From an uncultured Alphaproteobacteria bacterium (lineage in GTDB: Bacteria > Pseudomonadota > Alphaproteobacteria > Methylaequorales > Methylaequoraceae), in contig CACJRF010000004.1 in assembly GCA_902595755.1 (NCBI GenBank), positions 61,516-125,515 on the forward strand: DNA of 64,000 nt. The letters are read 5' to 3'. A program made the translations under genes and the position numbers. Shown in pieces: positions 54,111-63,193 of the stretch; position 1 is the first letter of the stretch, and each line of letters opens with the position of its first letter. The notes beneath the pieces are model-generated. The model was given only the letters and a program-made list of their open reading frames with translations, was not told the DNA's origin and did no database searches.

Positions 54111-54177
54111 TTGAATATCAAATTTTTTTTATATTTATATAGTTTTTTTTATCTAAATCAAGATAGTTTTGAATTAA

Positions 54178-54708
54178 CTACCGAGGAGCAACTACCATTA
54201 TCATTTGCTTCCCCTCAAGCTTTGGAACTTGCTCAATCTTTGCTAAAGATACTATCTCTCTCTCAAGCTTTTTCAAAACATCCATCCCACGTTGATGATA
54301 CGCCATCTCTCTTCCCTTAAATCTCAAAGTTATTTTTACTTTATCCCCCTCATTTAAAAACCTTTGGATAGATTTTAATTTAACTTCATAGTCATGATCT
54401 TCTATACCAGGCCTTAATTTTACCTCTTTAACCTCAAAGGTTTTTTGTTTTTTCTTTGCTTCTGCTTGCTTTTTCTGTAATTGATATTTGTATTTTCCAT
54501 AATCAATTATTTTACAAACTGGTGGTGATGCATTAGGTGAAACTTGAACTAGATCAAGACCTTGATCAAAAGCCATTTTAATAGCTGCTCTTGTTTCTAG
54601 GACTCCTACCATTTCACCTTTTTCTGAGATTACTCTTACTGATTTTGCATTTATTCTATCGTTGATGGCAGGACCCCGCCTTGATGAATTGAATCTATTT
54701 TTATTCAT
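54178..54708 (-). CDS. infC: Translation initiation factor IF-3
   Basis: The 176-residue protein has the N-domain with INDRINAKSVRVISEKGEMV and DLVQVSPNASPPVCKIIDYG, a Lys-rich linker, and the C-domain EVKLRPGIEDHDYEVKLKSI. It keeps 30S subunits apart from 50S and proofreads the start codon. The start here is a plain ATG rather than the AUU of E. coli, so start-codon-discrimination autoregulation is unlikely. It lies 76 bp downstream of thrS. Confidence 0.96.
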   Translation of the reverse strand: MNKNRFNSSRRGPAINDRINAKSVRVISEKGEMVGVLETRAAIKMAFDQGLDLVQVSPNASPPVCKIIDYGKYKYQLQKKQAEAKKKQKTFEVKEVKLRPGIEDHDYEVKLKSIQRFLNEGDKVKITLRFKGREMAYHQRGMDVLKKLEREIVSLAKIEQVPKLEGKQMIMVVAPR

Positions 54709-54784
54709 GTTTTAGATGTTGCATAAATTTATTACCTTTTCTTTAAAATATTCATAAGTATTAGATGATCAACATACTCATAAT

Positions 54785-56701
54785 TTACGGTATTCTGCAA
54801 GAATTTTTTATTTTTTTTATAAATTCATCTATTTCAATAGTATACTGATTTTCACTTCCTAACTCCCTAATATTCAGAGTATTATTAGTAATTTCCTTTG
54901 CTCCGACTACCGCTATAAACGGGATCTTTTGTAATGAAAACTCTCTAATTTTATAGTTTAATTTTTCTTGTCTGTCGTCAAACTTACATCTGATGTTAAA
55001 TTTTTCTAGCTTTTTCACAGTAGAATTACAATATCCAGTACAATCATCATTTATATTAGCTATGCCAACTTGTATTGGTGAAAGCCATAACGGAAGTTTT
55101 CCAGAATTATTTTCTATAAGAATACCTATAAACCGCTCCAAAGATCCGAAGAAAGCTCTGTGAATCATTACTGGAAATTGTTTCTCCCCATTGGAATCTA
55201 TAAAACTAGCTTCAAGTCTCGGAGGCAAATTTAAATCAACTTGCATTGTACCGCATTGCCATTCCCTTGAAAGTGCATCTATGAGTACAAATTCTATCTT
55301 TGGTCCATAAAAAGCACCCTCCCCTTGATTTACTTCATACTTTAAATTAAGCTTATTCATTGATTCTAAGAGTGCTTTTTCAAGAAAATCCCAAACTTCG
55401 TCGTCACCAATCCTTTTTTTAGGCCTGTCAGAAAATTTAATTTTTATTTTGTCAAAACCGAAATCCTTATAAATATCTAATGTGAGTTTAATAATATCTA
55501 TACATTCGTTTTGCATCTGTTCGCGCAAGCAATATATATGCGCATCATCTTGTGTAAATTCTCTTACCCTCATTAAACCATGCAAAGCACCAGAGGGTTC
55601 ATATCTAAAAACTTTACCAAATTCTGCTACTCTTAAGGGTAATTCTTTATAGCTTCGGATCTGGGAGTTAAAAACCTGAACCCCACCTGGACAATTCATA
55701 GGTTTAAGCGCAAATATTCTTTCATCTTCAGTTTCAGTAGTATACATATTTTCATGAAATTTTTCCCAATGACCTGATTTTTCCCAGAGAGATCTATCCA
55801 TTACAGTAGGTGTATTAATCTCAAGATAGTTTGCTTTTTGTTGTTTAACACGCATATACTCGACTAAAGTTTTAAAAATCGTCCAGCCCCTAGGGTGCCA
55901 AAATACCGCTCCAGGTGCGTCTTCTTGAAAATGAAATAAATCCAAGGCTTTTCCAATTTTTCTGTGATCTCTTTTTTCAGCTTCTGAAATTCTTCCAAGG
56001 TATGAATCAAGTTGATTCTTATCTGACCAAGCTGTTCCATAAATTCTTTGTAACATTTCATTTTTTGAATCTCCACGCCAGTAAGCGCCTGCTAGTTTAG
56101 TAAGTTTGAAAGCTCCAACTTTTTTTAAATCATGTAGATGAGGTCCCCTACATAAATCTACAAAATCTGTATTCTCCTGTTGATAAATTTGGAAATTATC
56201 CTCCTGATCAGAATTTTCAATTATTTGAACTTTGTAGTTTTCATTCTTACTTTTAAAAATTTCTAAAACTTCGTCTTTTTTTTTAAGAGACTTAATAATT
56301 TTTTCTCCCTTTTGAATAATGTTATTCATTTCATTCTCAATTAACGGAAATTGATCAATAGAAATTTTTTCCTCAAATAAAACATCGTAATAAAATCCAT
56401 CTTGAATTGTTGGTCCAATCGCAAGCTTTGAATTTGGGTAAAGATTTTTTATTGCTTTTGCTAAAACTTGAGCTGCAACAGTGTGTCTCATTATTTCGAG
56501 ACCCTCGTCTGAATCTAATGTAATTATCTCTACTGCTGAATCTGTTTTTATTGAATCACATAAATCCATTAAAGTTCCATCGACTTTCATCGCAACTGCT
56601 TTTTTTGAAAGAGATTTGGAAATACTTTCAGCTATTTCAAACCCATTTAGTTCTTTTTTAAATGTTTGAGTTCTTCCGTTAGGAAATGAAATTTTAAGCA
56701 T
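54785..56701 (-). CDS. thrS: Threonyl-tRNA synthetase
   Basis: The 638-residue class IIa synthetase has an N-terminal TGS domain (about 1-60) and the editing domain with HTVAAQVLAKAIKNLYP and YWRGDSKNEMLQRIYGTAW. The catalytic core has MNCPGGVQVF (zinc Cys), VREFTQDDAHIYC and PVMIHRAFFGSLERFIGIL (motif 3). An anticodon-binding domain follows. It opens the translation cluster. Confidence 0.96.
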   Translation of the reverse strand: MLKISFPNGRTQTFKKELNGFEIAESISKSLSKKAVAMKVDGTLMDLCDSIKTDSAVEIITLDSDEGLEIMRHTVAAQVLAKAIKNLYPNSKLAIGPTIQDGFYYDVLFEEKISIDQFPLIENEMNNIIQKGEKIIKSLKKKDEVLEIFKSKNENYKVQIIENSDQEDNFQIYQQENTDFVDLCRGPHLHDLKKVGAFKLTKLAGAYWRGDSKNEMLQRIYGTAWSDKNQLDSYLGRISEAEKRDHRKIGKALDLFHFQEDAPGAVFWHPRGWTIFKTLVEYMRVKQQKANYLEINTPTVMDRSLWEKSGHWEKFHENMYTTETEDERIFALKPMNCPGGVQVFNSQIRSYKELPLRVAEFGKVFRYEPSGALHGLMRVREFTQDDAHIYCLREQMQNECIDIIKLTLDIYKDFGFDKIKIKFSDRPKKRIGDDEVWDFLEKALLESMNKLNLKYEVNQGEGAFYGPKIEFVLIDALSREWQCGTMQVDLNLPPRLEASFIDSNGEKQFPVMIHRAFFGSLERFIGILIENNSGKLPLWLSPIQVGIANINDDCTGYCNSTVKKLEKFNIRCKFDDRQEKLNYKIREFSLQKIPFIAVVGAKEITNNTLNIRELGSENQYTIEIDEFIKKIKNSCRIP

Positions 56702-56709
56702 CTTTTCTA

Positions 56710-56736
56710 ATTAAAATAATTGAAAGTCTATGTCAA
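56710..56736 (-). promoter_or_regulatory. Probable thrS operon promoter
   Basis: On the - strand TTGACA (56736-56731), a 15-nt spacer and TTTAAT (56715-56710) lie just before the thrS ATG (56701). The leader would be only a few nucleotides. No threonyl-tRNA-like leader structure can fit. Confidence 0.4.
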
Positions 56737-56748
56737 CAATCAATAAAA

Positions 56749-57669
56749 TCATATCCACTTTTGTAAGGATTTTTTTATTGTTAAAAAAAAATCACTGTTA
56801 TTATTAGGGTATTTTAATATTTCAACATCCTTTCCAGTTGGTTTACAAAGTTTAGGGTCAGAAAATTTAGTAAAAAAAACAAGTGTTTTTTTATTTGCTC
56901 TAGCAATAATATGCATAGGTCCTGTATCATTTCCAACTGAAAAAAAGCTGTGTTTTGCTAAAAAAAAGATCTGGCCAATAGACGTTAATGTACATAAATT
57001 TAAAATTTCTTTTGATATCAAAGATAATTGTGAGCAAATCTTTTTATCATCCAAAGAGCCTATCAAAATCGGTTTTATTTTCTTTTTAAGAAGAAACTTA
57101 ATGATTTTTTCGTATAAAAGCTTTGGTATTCTTTTATAGGGTCTACTTTTCGAACCCCCAGGCACTATCAAGGCAAATTTTGAGTTAGGAATATCAATAT
57201 TTTTATCGCAAAGCCAATTATAATCATCCATCATTGAAAATTTTATATTACTTAATTCCACCTGCTCTTTTTGACGATCAATCGTATGCATAAAGTTTCT
57301 TCTTGAATTTAGATGATTTAATTTTGCATACTTTCCTATCCCATTAGTAATTGAACCTTTTTTAAAAAAATATTTTAGATAATATGATGATCTTCTTGAT
57401 GTTTGAAGATCGTAAACATGAGAAAAGTTATAAGACATTGTTTTTTTTCTTATTTGTTTAATATCAAATAAATAAAATAAACTTCTTTTAATAATTAATA
57501 CTTCTTCAAATAAACCAGTTTTATTGAGAATTGACTTGAAAGGTTTTTCTGTTAACAAAATAATTTTATTGTTTTTATGGTGACAATATATTGAGAAAAT
57601 CGCGTCAAGTGAGAGTATTATGTCACCTAAACCGCCAAATTTAATAATTAATATTTTCTCTTCTTGCAA
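56749..57669 (-). CDS. Glycosyltransferase family 9 (heptosyltransferase-like)
   Basis: The 306-residue GT-B protein begins KILIIKFGGLGDIILSLDAIF (about 5-25), has LIVPGGSKSRPYKRIP (about 168) and SVGNDTGPMHIIARANKKT (about 242-260). These are the donor-binding features of ADP-heptose:LPS heptosyltransferases. It likely adds a sugar to LPS core or another surface glycan. Its start overlaps the preceding GT4 gene by 29 bp. Confidence 0.83.
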   Translation of the reverse strand: MQEEKILIIKFGGLGDIILSLDAIFSIYCHHKNNKIILLTEKPFKSILNKTGLFEEVLIIKRSLFYLFDIKQIRKKTMSYNFSHVYDLQTSRRSSYYLKYFFKKGSITNGIGKYAKLNHLNSRRNFMHTIDRQKEQVELSNIKFSMMDDYNWLCDKNIDIPNSKFALIVPGGSKSRPYKRIPKLLYEKIIKFLLKKKIKPILIGSLDDKKICSQLSLISKEILNLCTLTSIGQIFFLAKHSFFSVGNDTGPMHIIARANKKTLVFFTKFSDPKLCKPTGKDVEILKYPNNNSDFFLTIKKSLQKWI

Positions 57670-58804
57670 CTAGTTCCTCATATAAATTTATAGTTTTACT
57701 CAACATTAGATCTAACGAAAACTTTTTTTTCACTCTTATTCTAGCACTCTTACCTATTTTGTCTTTTTTACTCTCAGGCATTTTTATAACTTTAATTATT
57801 TTTTCAGATAATTTAACAGGATTACCTGGCTCAACCAACCAACCTGTTTTTTCATTTTCAATTATATCTTTTGATCCCCCATGATTTGAGCTAATAACTG
57901 GTTTACACATGGAGCATCCCTCAGCTGAAATACGTCCAAACGCCTCCGGCTCAATTGATGTTGAGAGGACTACGTCGGCAATTGAATAAATAGCAGGCAT
58001 ATCAGAAATATTTCCCGCAAAAATAATATTTTCCTCAACTCTATTTTTTTTAATTCTTTTTTTTAGTCTTTCAAAAAATTTAATCTTATTATTTCCGCCT
58101 ACGAATAAAAAAATAAAATTAAGTTCTGGATGATTTTCTTTCAATTCCTTCGCTGCATCCACTGCCACAAAATGACCTTTCCACATACTAATTCTTGCAG
58201 GGAGTAATATAATGTGAGTTTTTTCTGAGATTGAAAATGAGTTTAGAAATATTTCTTTCCTTGTTTGTGTAACAGCATTTATATCAAAATAATTTAAATC
58301 GATACCTCTATCTATTTGACAAAGTTTATTCTTTACCTCCGGAAAATAGTGTCTAACATGATTATCTATGAAACTGGATATTGTTATGATTTTGTCTCCA
58401 CTTGTCATTACCCTATTATAGTTTTTTTTGAAAAAGTAATCATTTCCACTATAAGTTCCATGATAAGTTGTAACTAAAGGAATTTTTTTTTTTTTTACAA
58501 TTTCATTGAAACAAAATGCTGGCCACCGACTTCTAATATGAACAATGTCAGGCTTTATTTTATTTAACATTTTTTCAAATTTCCTTCTTACCATTAGAAA
58601 GTTTGTAAAACCTTTTTTATTAATCTCTATTTCATTATGGTTTACTCCTTTATATTTATATTTTTCGGCCATCATACCACCAGATGATATTATTTCAGAA
58701 TCAAAACCTTGTTCAATTAGTTCCTTTGCAACATCAAGGGCGCCTCTTTCAACACCACCATTTATTGAATTTAGGGAAGGTACTATTTGTAGAACTTTAG
58801 TCAT
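57641..58804 (-). CDS. Glycosyltransferase family 4
   Basis: The 387-residue GT-B enzyme has an N-terminal domain LQIVPSLNSINGGVERGALDVA (about 5-26) and a donor domain with LLPARISMWKGH (about 204-215). The retaining motif EPEAFGRISAEGCSMCKPVI (about 284-303) and TGWLVEPGNP follow. Both the acceptor and sugar are unknown. It overlaps the SDR gene upstream by 8 bp, so SDR-GT4-GT9 form a compact surface-glycan unit. Confidence 0.87.
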   Translation of the reverse strand: MTKVLQIVPSLNSINGGVERGALDVAKELIEQGFDSEIISSGGMMAEKYKYKGVNHNEIEINKKGFTNFLMVRRKFEKMLNKIKPDIVHIRSRWPAFCFNEIVKKKKIPLVTTYHGTYSGNDYFFKKNYNRVMTSGDKIITISSFIDNHVRHYFPEVKNKLCQIDRGIDLNYFDINAVTQTRKEIFLNSFSISEKTHIILLPARISMWKGHFVAVDAAKELKENHPELNFIFLFVGGNNKIKFFERLKKRIKKNRVEENIIFAGNISDMPAIYSIADVVLSTSIEPEAFGRISAEGCSMCKPVISSNHGGSKDIIENEKTGWLVEPGNPVKLSEKIIKVIKMPESKKDKIGKSARIRVKKKFSLDLMLSKTINLYEELVARRENINY

Positions 58805-59654
58805 TAAATTGTCTTAGAATTTCACTTATACCAATTTTATAGTTTTTAAATTTAGGACTCCATGATAAAATATTTTTTATCTTTGTGTTACTTACTTTTT
58901 TATTTTCTTTATAAAAGTCTAAAACTTTCTGACCAACTCGTTTATCAGTTATATCAATTTTTTCTAACTTGATACGCATTAATTTCGCGGCATAATCAGC
59001 TACTAAATCATTTCTTTCTGGAAGATCATCAGTTAAATTAAAAATCTCGCCTGGTGTAGGCTTATGGATACTGGCCTGAATTGCACATGCAATATCCTTT
59101 GCGTGTACCCTTGAAAAATAATGATCTTTTTTTTTAATTACAAATTGATTTTTTTTAATTTTTTCACAAATAGAACGACCGGGCCCATAAATACCAGGCA
59201 ATCTAAAAATATGTACAGGTAAATTATATTCCCTAAATAAACTCAAATTCTGTTTCTCTGCTTTTAATCTAGCTATTCCCCTTTTAGTTTTTGGTTTTGG
59301 TATTGTATTTTCTGTCACCCATTTTCCCCCATGATCACCATAAACACTAGTAGAAGAAAGATATCCATACCATTTAATTGAATTTTGTTTTTTAACAATT
59401 CCTCTCAATTTTTCTGCCAGAATATCCTTCCCATTAATTGGAGGAATCGAATTAAGAATAATATTGGAAGAATTTAAAAGTTCACGAGAATTGTCAAAGA
59501 AATCATCAAAGGGCATTCTTTTTATTTTAAGGTTCTTATCAAAAGCTTGAACTTTAATTTTATTTTTATGCGTACAAATTACTTCAAGATTATTACAAAT
59601 TAAAGGAATAATAAAAGTAGAACAATAACCTGAACCAAAAAAAATTAATCGCAT
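58797..59654 (-). CDS. NAD(P)-dependent epimerase/dehydratase-like protein (extended SDR)
   Basis: The 285-residue protein has a nucleotide-binding N-terminus IFFGSGYCSTFIIPLI in place of the canonical GxxGxxG. It also has YGYLSSTSVYGDHGGKWVTE (catalytic Ser-Tyr area, about 96-115), HIFRLPGIYGPGRS and FSRVHAKDIACAIQ. The pattern is like YeeZ-type SDR proteins, which are of unknown substrate. It is placed directly after LysR and before two glycosyltransferases. Confidence 0.8.
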   Translation of the reverse strand: MRLIFFGSGYCSTFIIPLICNNLEVICTHKNKIKVQAFDKNLKIKRMPFDDFFDNSRELLNSSNIILNSIPPINGKDILAEKLRGIVKKQNSIKWYGYLSSTSVYGDHGGKWVTENTIPKPKTKRGIARLKAEKQNLSLFREYNLPVHIFRLPGIYGPGRSICEKIKKNQFVIKKKDHYFSRVHAKDIACAIQASIHKPTPGEIFNLTDDLPERNDLVADYAAKLMRIKLEKIDITDKRVGQKVLDFYKENKKVSNTKIKNILSWSPKFKNYKIGISEILRQFND

Positions 59655-59655
59655 T

Positions 59656-60549
59656 TTAATCAGGTTTTATCTGTTTTTTTATCCACTCAAAAGTCGGATG
59701 ATTAGTTAATTCTTTATGCCACAGAAGCTTTGTTTGTCTTTTTCCAAGCTCTATTGGAAGTTCCGAAATCATAAAACCATAATTATTAGCCATTCTTTGT
59801 GCTGTTTTTGATGGTAAAGTTAAAATTAGATCAGCACTCTCAAGTATCGATGGTGCTAGAGTTAAAAGATCAATTCTAACAAAAATTTCTCTTTCAAGAT
59901 TAAGTTGACTTAGCGATCTATCAATTGGTGCGGCTGGGGCATTTGACGGAGCCACTCTCAGATGTTTTGCTGATAAATATTGTTCTATTGATAATTTTTC
60001 ATCGTTAGCAAGAGGATGATCTTTTCTCATTATACATACATATTTTTCTGTAAATAAATCTATAGAACCAAATCTACTTGGTATAATTTCAAATCTTCCA
60101 ACTGCAAAATCTAGTTCATTACTATCTAGTAACTTTAATGCTTCATTTCCCTGTTCTGATCTAATTCTCAAAGATGAATTAGGTGACTTTTTTTCAAGAA
60201 AATTTATTAAGTTTGGTAAAATTAATGGGGCAACATCGTCTGTTATTGATATTCTATATAATTTTTTTGTTGTTTCTGGAGTAAAATTTAAAGACGACAA
60301 GGCTAATTCTAAATTATTCAAGGCATTTGTTATTGGTAAAGATAGATCCATGGCCCTTTGAGTTGGCCTCATTCCTCTGGGACCTCTAATAAATAATTCA
60401 TCCTTAACTAAATACCTTAGTCTATTTAAAGCATTACTCATTGCTGGTTGAGTTATTCCAAGCTTTTTACTTGCTTTAGTTACATTTTTCTCTTCAAAAA
60501 CAGTTCTAAACACTAAAAGAAGATTGAGATCGAAGTTTTTAATATTCAT
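59656..60549 (-). CDS. LysR family transcriptional regulator
   Basis: The 297-residue protein begins NFDLNLLLVFRTVFEEKNVTKASKKLGITQPAMSNALNRLRYLVKDELFIRG by pattern (winged helix, about 5-60). A periplasmic-binding-like effector domain follows, with DFAVGRFEIIPSRFGSIDLF. It belongs to the NodD/LeuO-like branch by the GMRPTQRA segment. The target and inducer are unknown; it is head-to-head with uppP (154 bp between) and 1 bp upstream of the SDR gene. Confidence 0.9.
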   Translation of the reverse strand: MNIKNFDLNLLLVFRTVFEEKNVTKASKKLGITQPAMSNALNRLRYLVKDELFIRGPRGMRPTQRAMDLSLPITNALNNLELALSSLNFTPETTKKLYRISITDDVAPLILPNLINFLEKKSPNSSLRIRSEQGNEALKLLDSNELDFAVGRFEIIPSRFGSIDLFTEKYVCIMRKDHPLANDEKLSIEQYLSAKHLRVAPSNAPAAPIDRSLSQLNLEREIFVRIDLLTLAPSILESADLILTLPSKTAQRMANNYGFMISELPIELGKRQTKLLWHKELTNHPTFEWIKKQIKPD

Positions 60550-60703
60550 TATATGAATTTACCAGAGTCTACACTATTATCAAAAACAATTATTTTATGA
60601 GTGCACTACTTACCTTTAAATGTTATCTTATAAAATATAAAATTGTTCCTCTCTTTATACAATTAATTTTATGTACTAATGTAACTTAAGGGCCAATATC
60701 AAA

Positions 60704-61516
60704 TTGATTTATATTTTTACATTTGCTTTAATCCAAGGGCTTACTGAATTTCTTCCAATTAGTTCACAGGGTCATCTGATTCTATTCAATGATGTATTTG
60801 ATGTTAGTCAATCCTCAACAATTTCGATCTTGGAGATGAATATTATTGCCCACATGGGGTCTTTATTGGCAGTTATTTTTTACTACAGAAAAACTGTCAC
60901 TCATTGGATATTTTCAGTTAATATGATAGTAAGGCCTGACCTTGATAGAAAAATATTCCTATTATTAAATATTTTTACAGCGTCTATACCGGTAGTAATA
61001 ATGGGATACTTTTTTGCAAAATTTTTCGACTATGATAGCGAGTTATTGATAGTAATAATCTCTTTAACAAGTATTATTTTTGGCATTCTTATCTATATTT
61101 TTGACAAATTCTGTTTAAGAATCAAAAACCTAGAGGGCTTAACTTTTAAACTCTCTTTTATTATAGGCTTATCTCAATGTTTTGCTTTAATACCTGGTGT
61201 AAGTCGTTCAGGATCAATAATTACATCTATGCGTTTGTTGGGATTTCGAAGGGATTTTGCTGTTGAATATTCAAACCTTTTAAGTATTCCTGTTATATTA
61301 GGTGCTGTTACTTATTTAATAATTGAAAATAATAGTCTAATTCAATTAGGAACCTTTTCAAATTCAATTGCTTTAATAGTTTTAATACTAAGCTTTATCT
61401 TCTCATTAATCTTTTTGTTCTTATTTATAAAGTGGGTTCAAAATTTCTCATTTGCAATTTTTGCAATTTATAGAATATTATTTGGTCTAGCCATATTAAG
61501 TTATTTCTATATGTAG
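60704..61516 (+). CDS. uppP: Undecaprenyl-diphosphatase (BacA/UppP)
   Basis: This integral membrane enzyme recycles undecaprenyl pyrophosphate for peptidoglycan and O-antigen carriers. The 270-residue protein has QGLTEFLPISSQGHL (about 11-25; Gln where Thr is more usual before GHL) and PGVSRSGSIIT (about 160-170), the two active-site loops, and about eight membrane helices. The start is TTG at 60704 with AAGGG about 11 nt upstream. The stop overlaps convergent NDUFA9-like gene by 10 bp. Confidence 0.94.
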   Translation: MIYIFTFALIQGLTEFLPISSQGHLILFNDVFDVSQSSTISILEMNIIAHMGSLLAVIFYYRKTVTHWIFSVNMIVRPDLDRKIFLLLNIFTASIPVVIMGYFFAKFFDYDSELLIVIISLTSIIFGILIYIFDKFCLRIKNLEGLTFKLSFIIGLSQCFALIPGVSRSGSIITSMRLLGFRRDFAVEYSNLLSIPVILGAVTYLIIENNSLIQLGTFSNSIALIVLILSFIFSLIFLFLFIKWVQNFSFAIFAIYRILFGLAILSYFYM

Positions 61517-62463
61517 GTATCAATCACAGATTCAATTGAAGTTGGGTTCTTAATTTCTTTCCTGAGAGTCTGAAGACCTTGATTGGAGATATTATCTTTT
61601 TTCAACAACTTAATCTGATCTCTGGTAAGAAGTGGATTAGGTAACATCTCTAAAACAAAGGCAAGACTTGTTGCTATAAAAAATGGTACTGGAAAATAAA
61701 ATCTTTTTTTTTTTTTGGAATTTAAAATTATATCGAATATTTCTTCAAAGGAACAGATCATTGGACCTGCTAGCTCAAAAGTATTAGATTTAGATAAACA
61801 CTTAATTATAATAAAATTTACAAGATCACCAACATAAATAGGTTGGAATTTAACTCTCTTTGTAAAATCGATTTTTGAAATAAATTTCTTTTTTTTCACA
61901 ATTTCTGGTGTACCTATAAGAGGAAGAACTGGGCTAAACTTTGAAAGTTTATAGAAAAAATTGATGAAATTATCGCCCTTCCCAAAAACTACTCCTGGCC
62001 TAACAACAGTCGTATCTTTAAAATATTCTTTAGCAAGTTGCTCTCCCTTCATTTTTGATAAAGCATACTTGGAGTCTTTAATTTTATTTATATTTAATGC
62101 TGACATATGAAGAAAATATCGAATTTTTTTTTTCTTACAGGCTTTTGCAATCATCATTGGAATCTTTGAGTGAATAAAATCAAATGTATTTTTTTTTTTC
62201 TCATATAATATGCCAATCAAATTTATTACAACATCAGAACCAGAAACCATCTTATCTATCGACTCCTGTCGGAAGTCTTTGATGTGTTTATATTTTATTT
62301 GTCCTGGTTCATTTCCTAAAAATAAGGAGCTTTTAAAATTTAGTTTACGAGTGACAACCTCTATCTGACATGAGTGAGTACATAAGTTCTTTACAAGGTG
62401 GGATCCAATAAAACCACTTCCTCCAAAAATTAAAATTTTTTTACCATTTAAAGCTTTATTCAT
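61507..62463 (-). CDS. NDUFA9-like NAD(P)H-binding protein
   Basis: The 318-residue atypical SDR begins KKILIFGGSGFIGSHLVKNLC (glycine-rich nucleotide site, about 9-29), with VINLIGILYEKKKNTFDFIH, FLHMSALN and TTVVRPGVVFGKGDNFIN, as in bacterial relatives of mitochondrial complex I subunit NDUFA9. Quinone or electron-transport association is inferred only from that homology. It faces away from rnd, with 65 bp between starts. Confidence 0.85.
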   Translation of the reverse strand: MNKALNGKKILIFGGSGFIGSHLVKNLCTHSCQIEVVTRKLNFKSSLFLGNEPGQIKYKHIKDFRQESIDKMVSGSDVVINLIGILYEKKKNTFDFIHSKIPMMIAKACKKKKIRYFLHMSALNINKIKDSKYALSKMKGEQLAKEYFKDTTVVRPGVVFGKGDNFINFFYKLSKFSPVLPLIGTPEIVKKKKFISKIDFTKRVKFQPIYVGDLVNFIIIKCLSKSNTFELAGPMICSFEEIFDIILNSKKKKRFYFPVPFFIATSLAFVLEMLPNPLLTRDQIKLLKKDNISNQGLQTLRKEIKNPTSIESVIDTYI

Positions 62464-62528
62464 TTTTTTTTTTTTTGCTATTTATCTTTATATTAAGGTA
62501 TTAATATCATATTTAAAAATTATCAAAA

Positions 62529-63176
62529 ATGAAAAATTTTACAATTGGTCAAACTACTGTTAACCTCCACGAAAATGATATCTCAGAAAGTGTTTCTGCA
62601 CCAAATATAATTTCAGTTGATAGCGAGACAACAGGACTAAGTCTTGTAAGAGACAGATTATGTTTACTCCAAATTGCTTTCTCAGAAAATGAGTGTCACT
62701 TTGTAAAATTTAATCGAGATTCTCTATCTGGGAAAGCTAAACCAAAAAATTTAATTAATTTATTGAGTGATGAAAATATTAAAAAAATTTTTCATTATGC
62801 AAGGTTTGATCTTGCAATGATAAAAAAGTTTTTGGGTGTTGAAATAAAAAATATGTTTTGCACTAAAATCGCATCTAAACTTGTTAGAACTTATACTGAT
62901 AAACACGGACTGAAAGAATTATGCAAAGAAATGCTTAATGTAGATTTAAACAAATCTTCTCAATCATCAGATTGGTCAGCAAAAGAACTATCAAAAGATC
63001 AGCTAAAATATGCCTCTCATGATGTTATCTACCTTTTTAGATTAAAGAAAAAACTTGAGGAAATGATTGTCAGAGAAGGTAGAAAAGAGTTATTACAAAA
63101 GACTTTTGACTTTCTTCCAAGTAGAGTGAAACTTGATTTAGCGGGGTGGAATGATACAGATATATTTTCACATTGA
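62529..63176 (+). CDS. rnd: Ribonuclease D, short form
   Basis: The 215-residue protein is a DEDD 3'-5' exonuclease domain: ISVDSETTGLSLVRDRLCLLQIA (DxE, about 28-50), KKIFHYARFDLAMIKKF (about 86-102) and DQLKYASHDVIYLFRLKKKL (Y...D, about 157-176). The C-terminal HRDC domains of E. coli RNase D are missing, as is usual in alphaproteobacteria. It probably trims tRNA or other RNA 3' ends. kdsD follows. Confidence 0.92.
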   Translation: MKNFTIGQTTVNLHENDISESVSAPNIISVDSETTGLSLVRDRLCLLQIAFSENECHFVKFNRDSLSGKAKPKNLINLLSDENIKKIFHYARFDLAMIKKFLGVEIKNMFCTKIASKLVRTYTDKHGLKELCKEMLNVDLNKSSQSSDWSAKELSKDQLKYASHDVIYLFRLKKKLEEMIVREGRKELLQKTFDFLPSRVKLDLAGWNDTDIFSH

Positions 63177-63193
63177 GAAACAGGAAAATTAAA

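Noticed and set aside
54706..54708. Non-AUG start codon for infC
   Set aside because: The start is a plain ATG with a correctly sized protein, so the E. coli-like AUU autoregulation is not supported.
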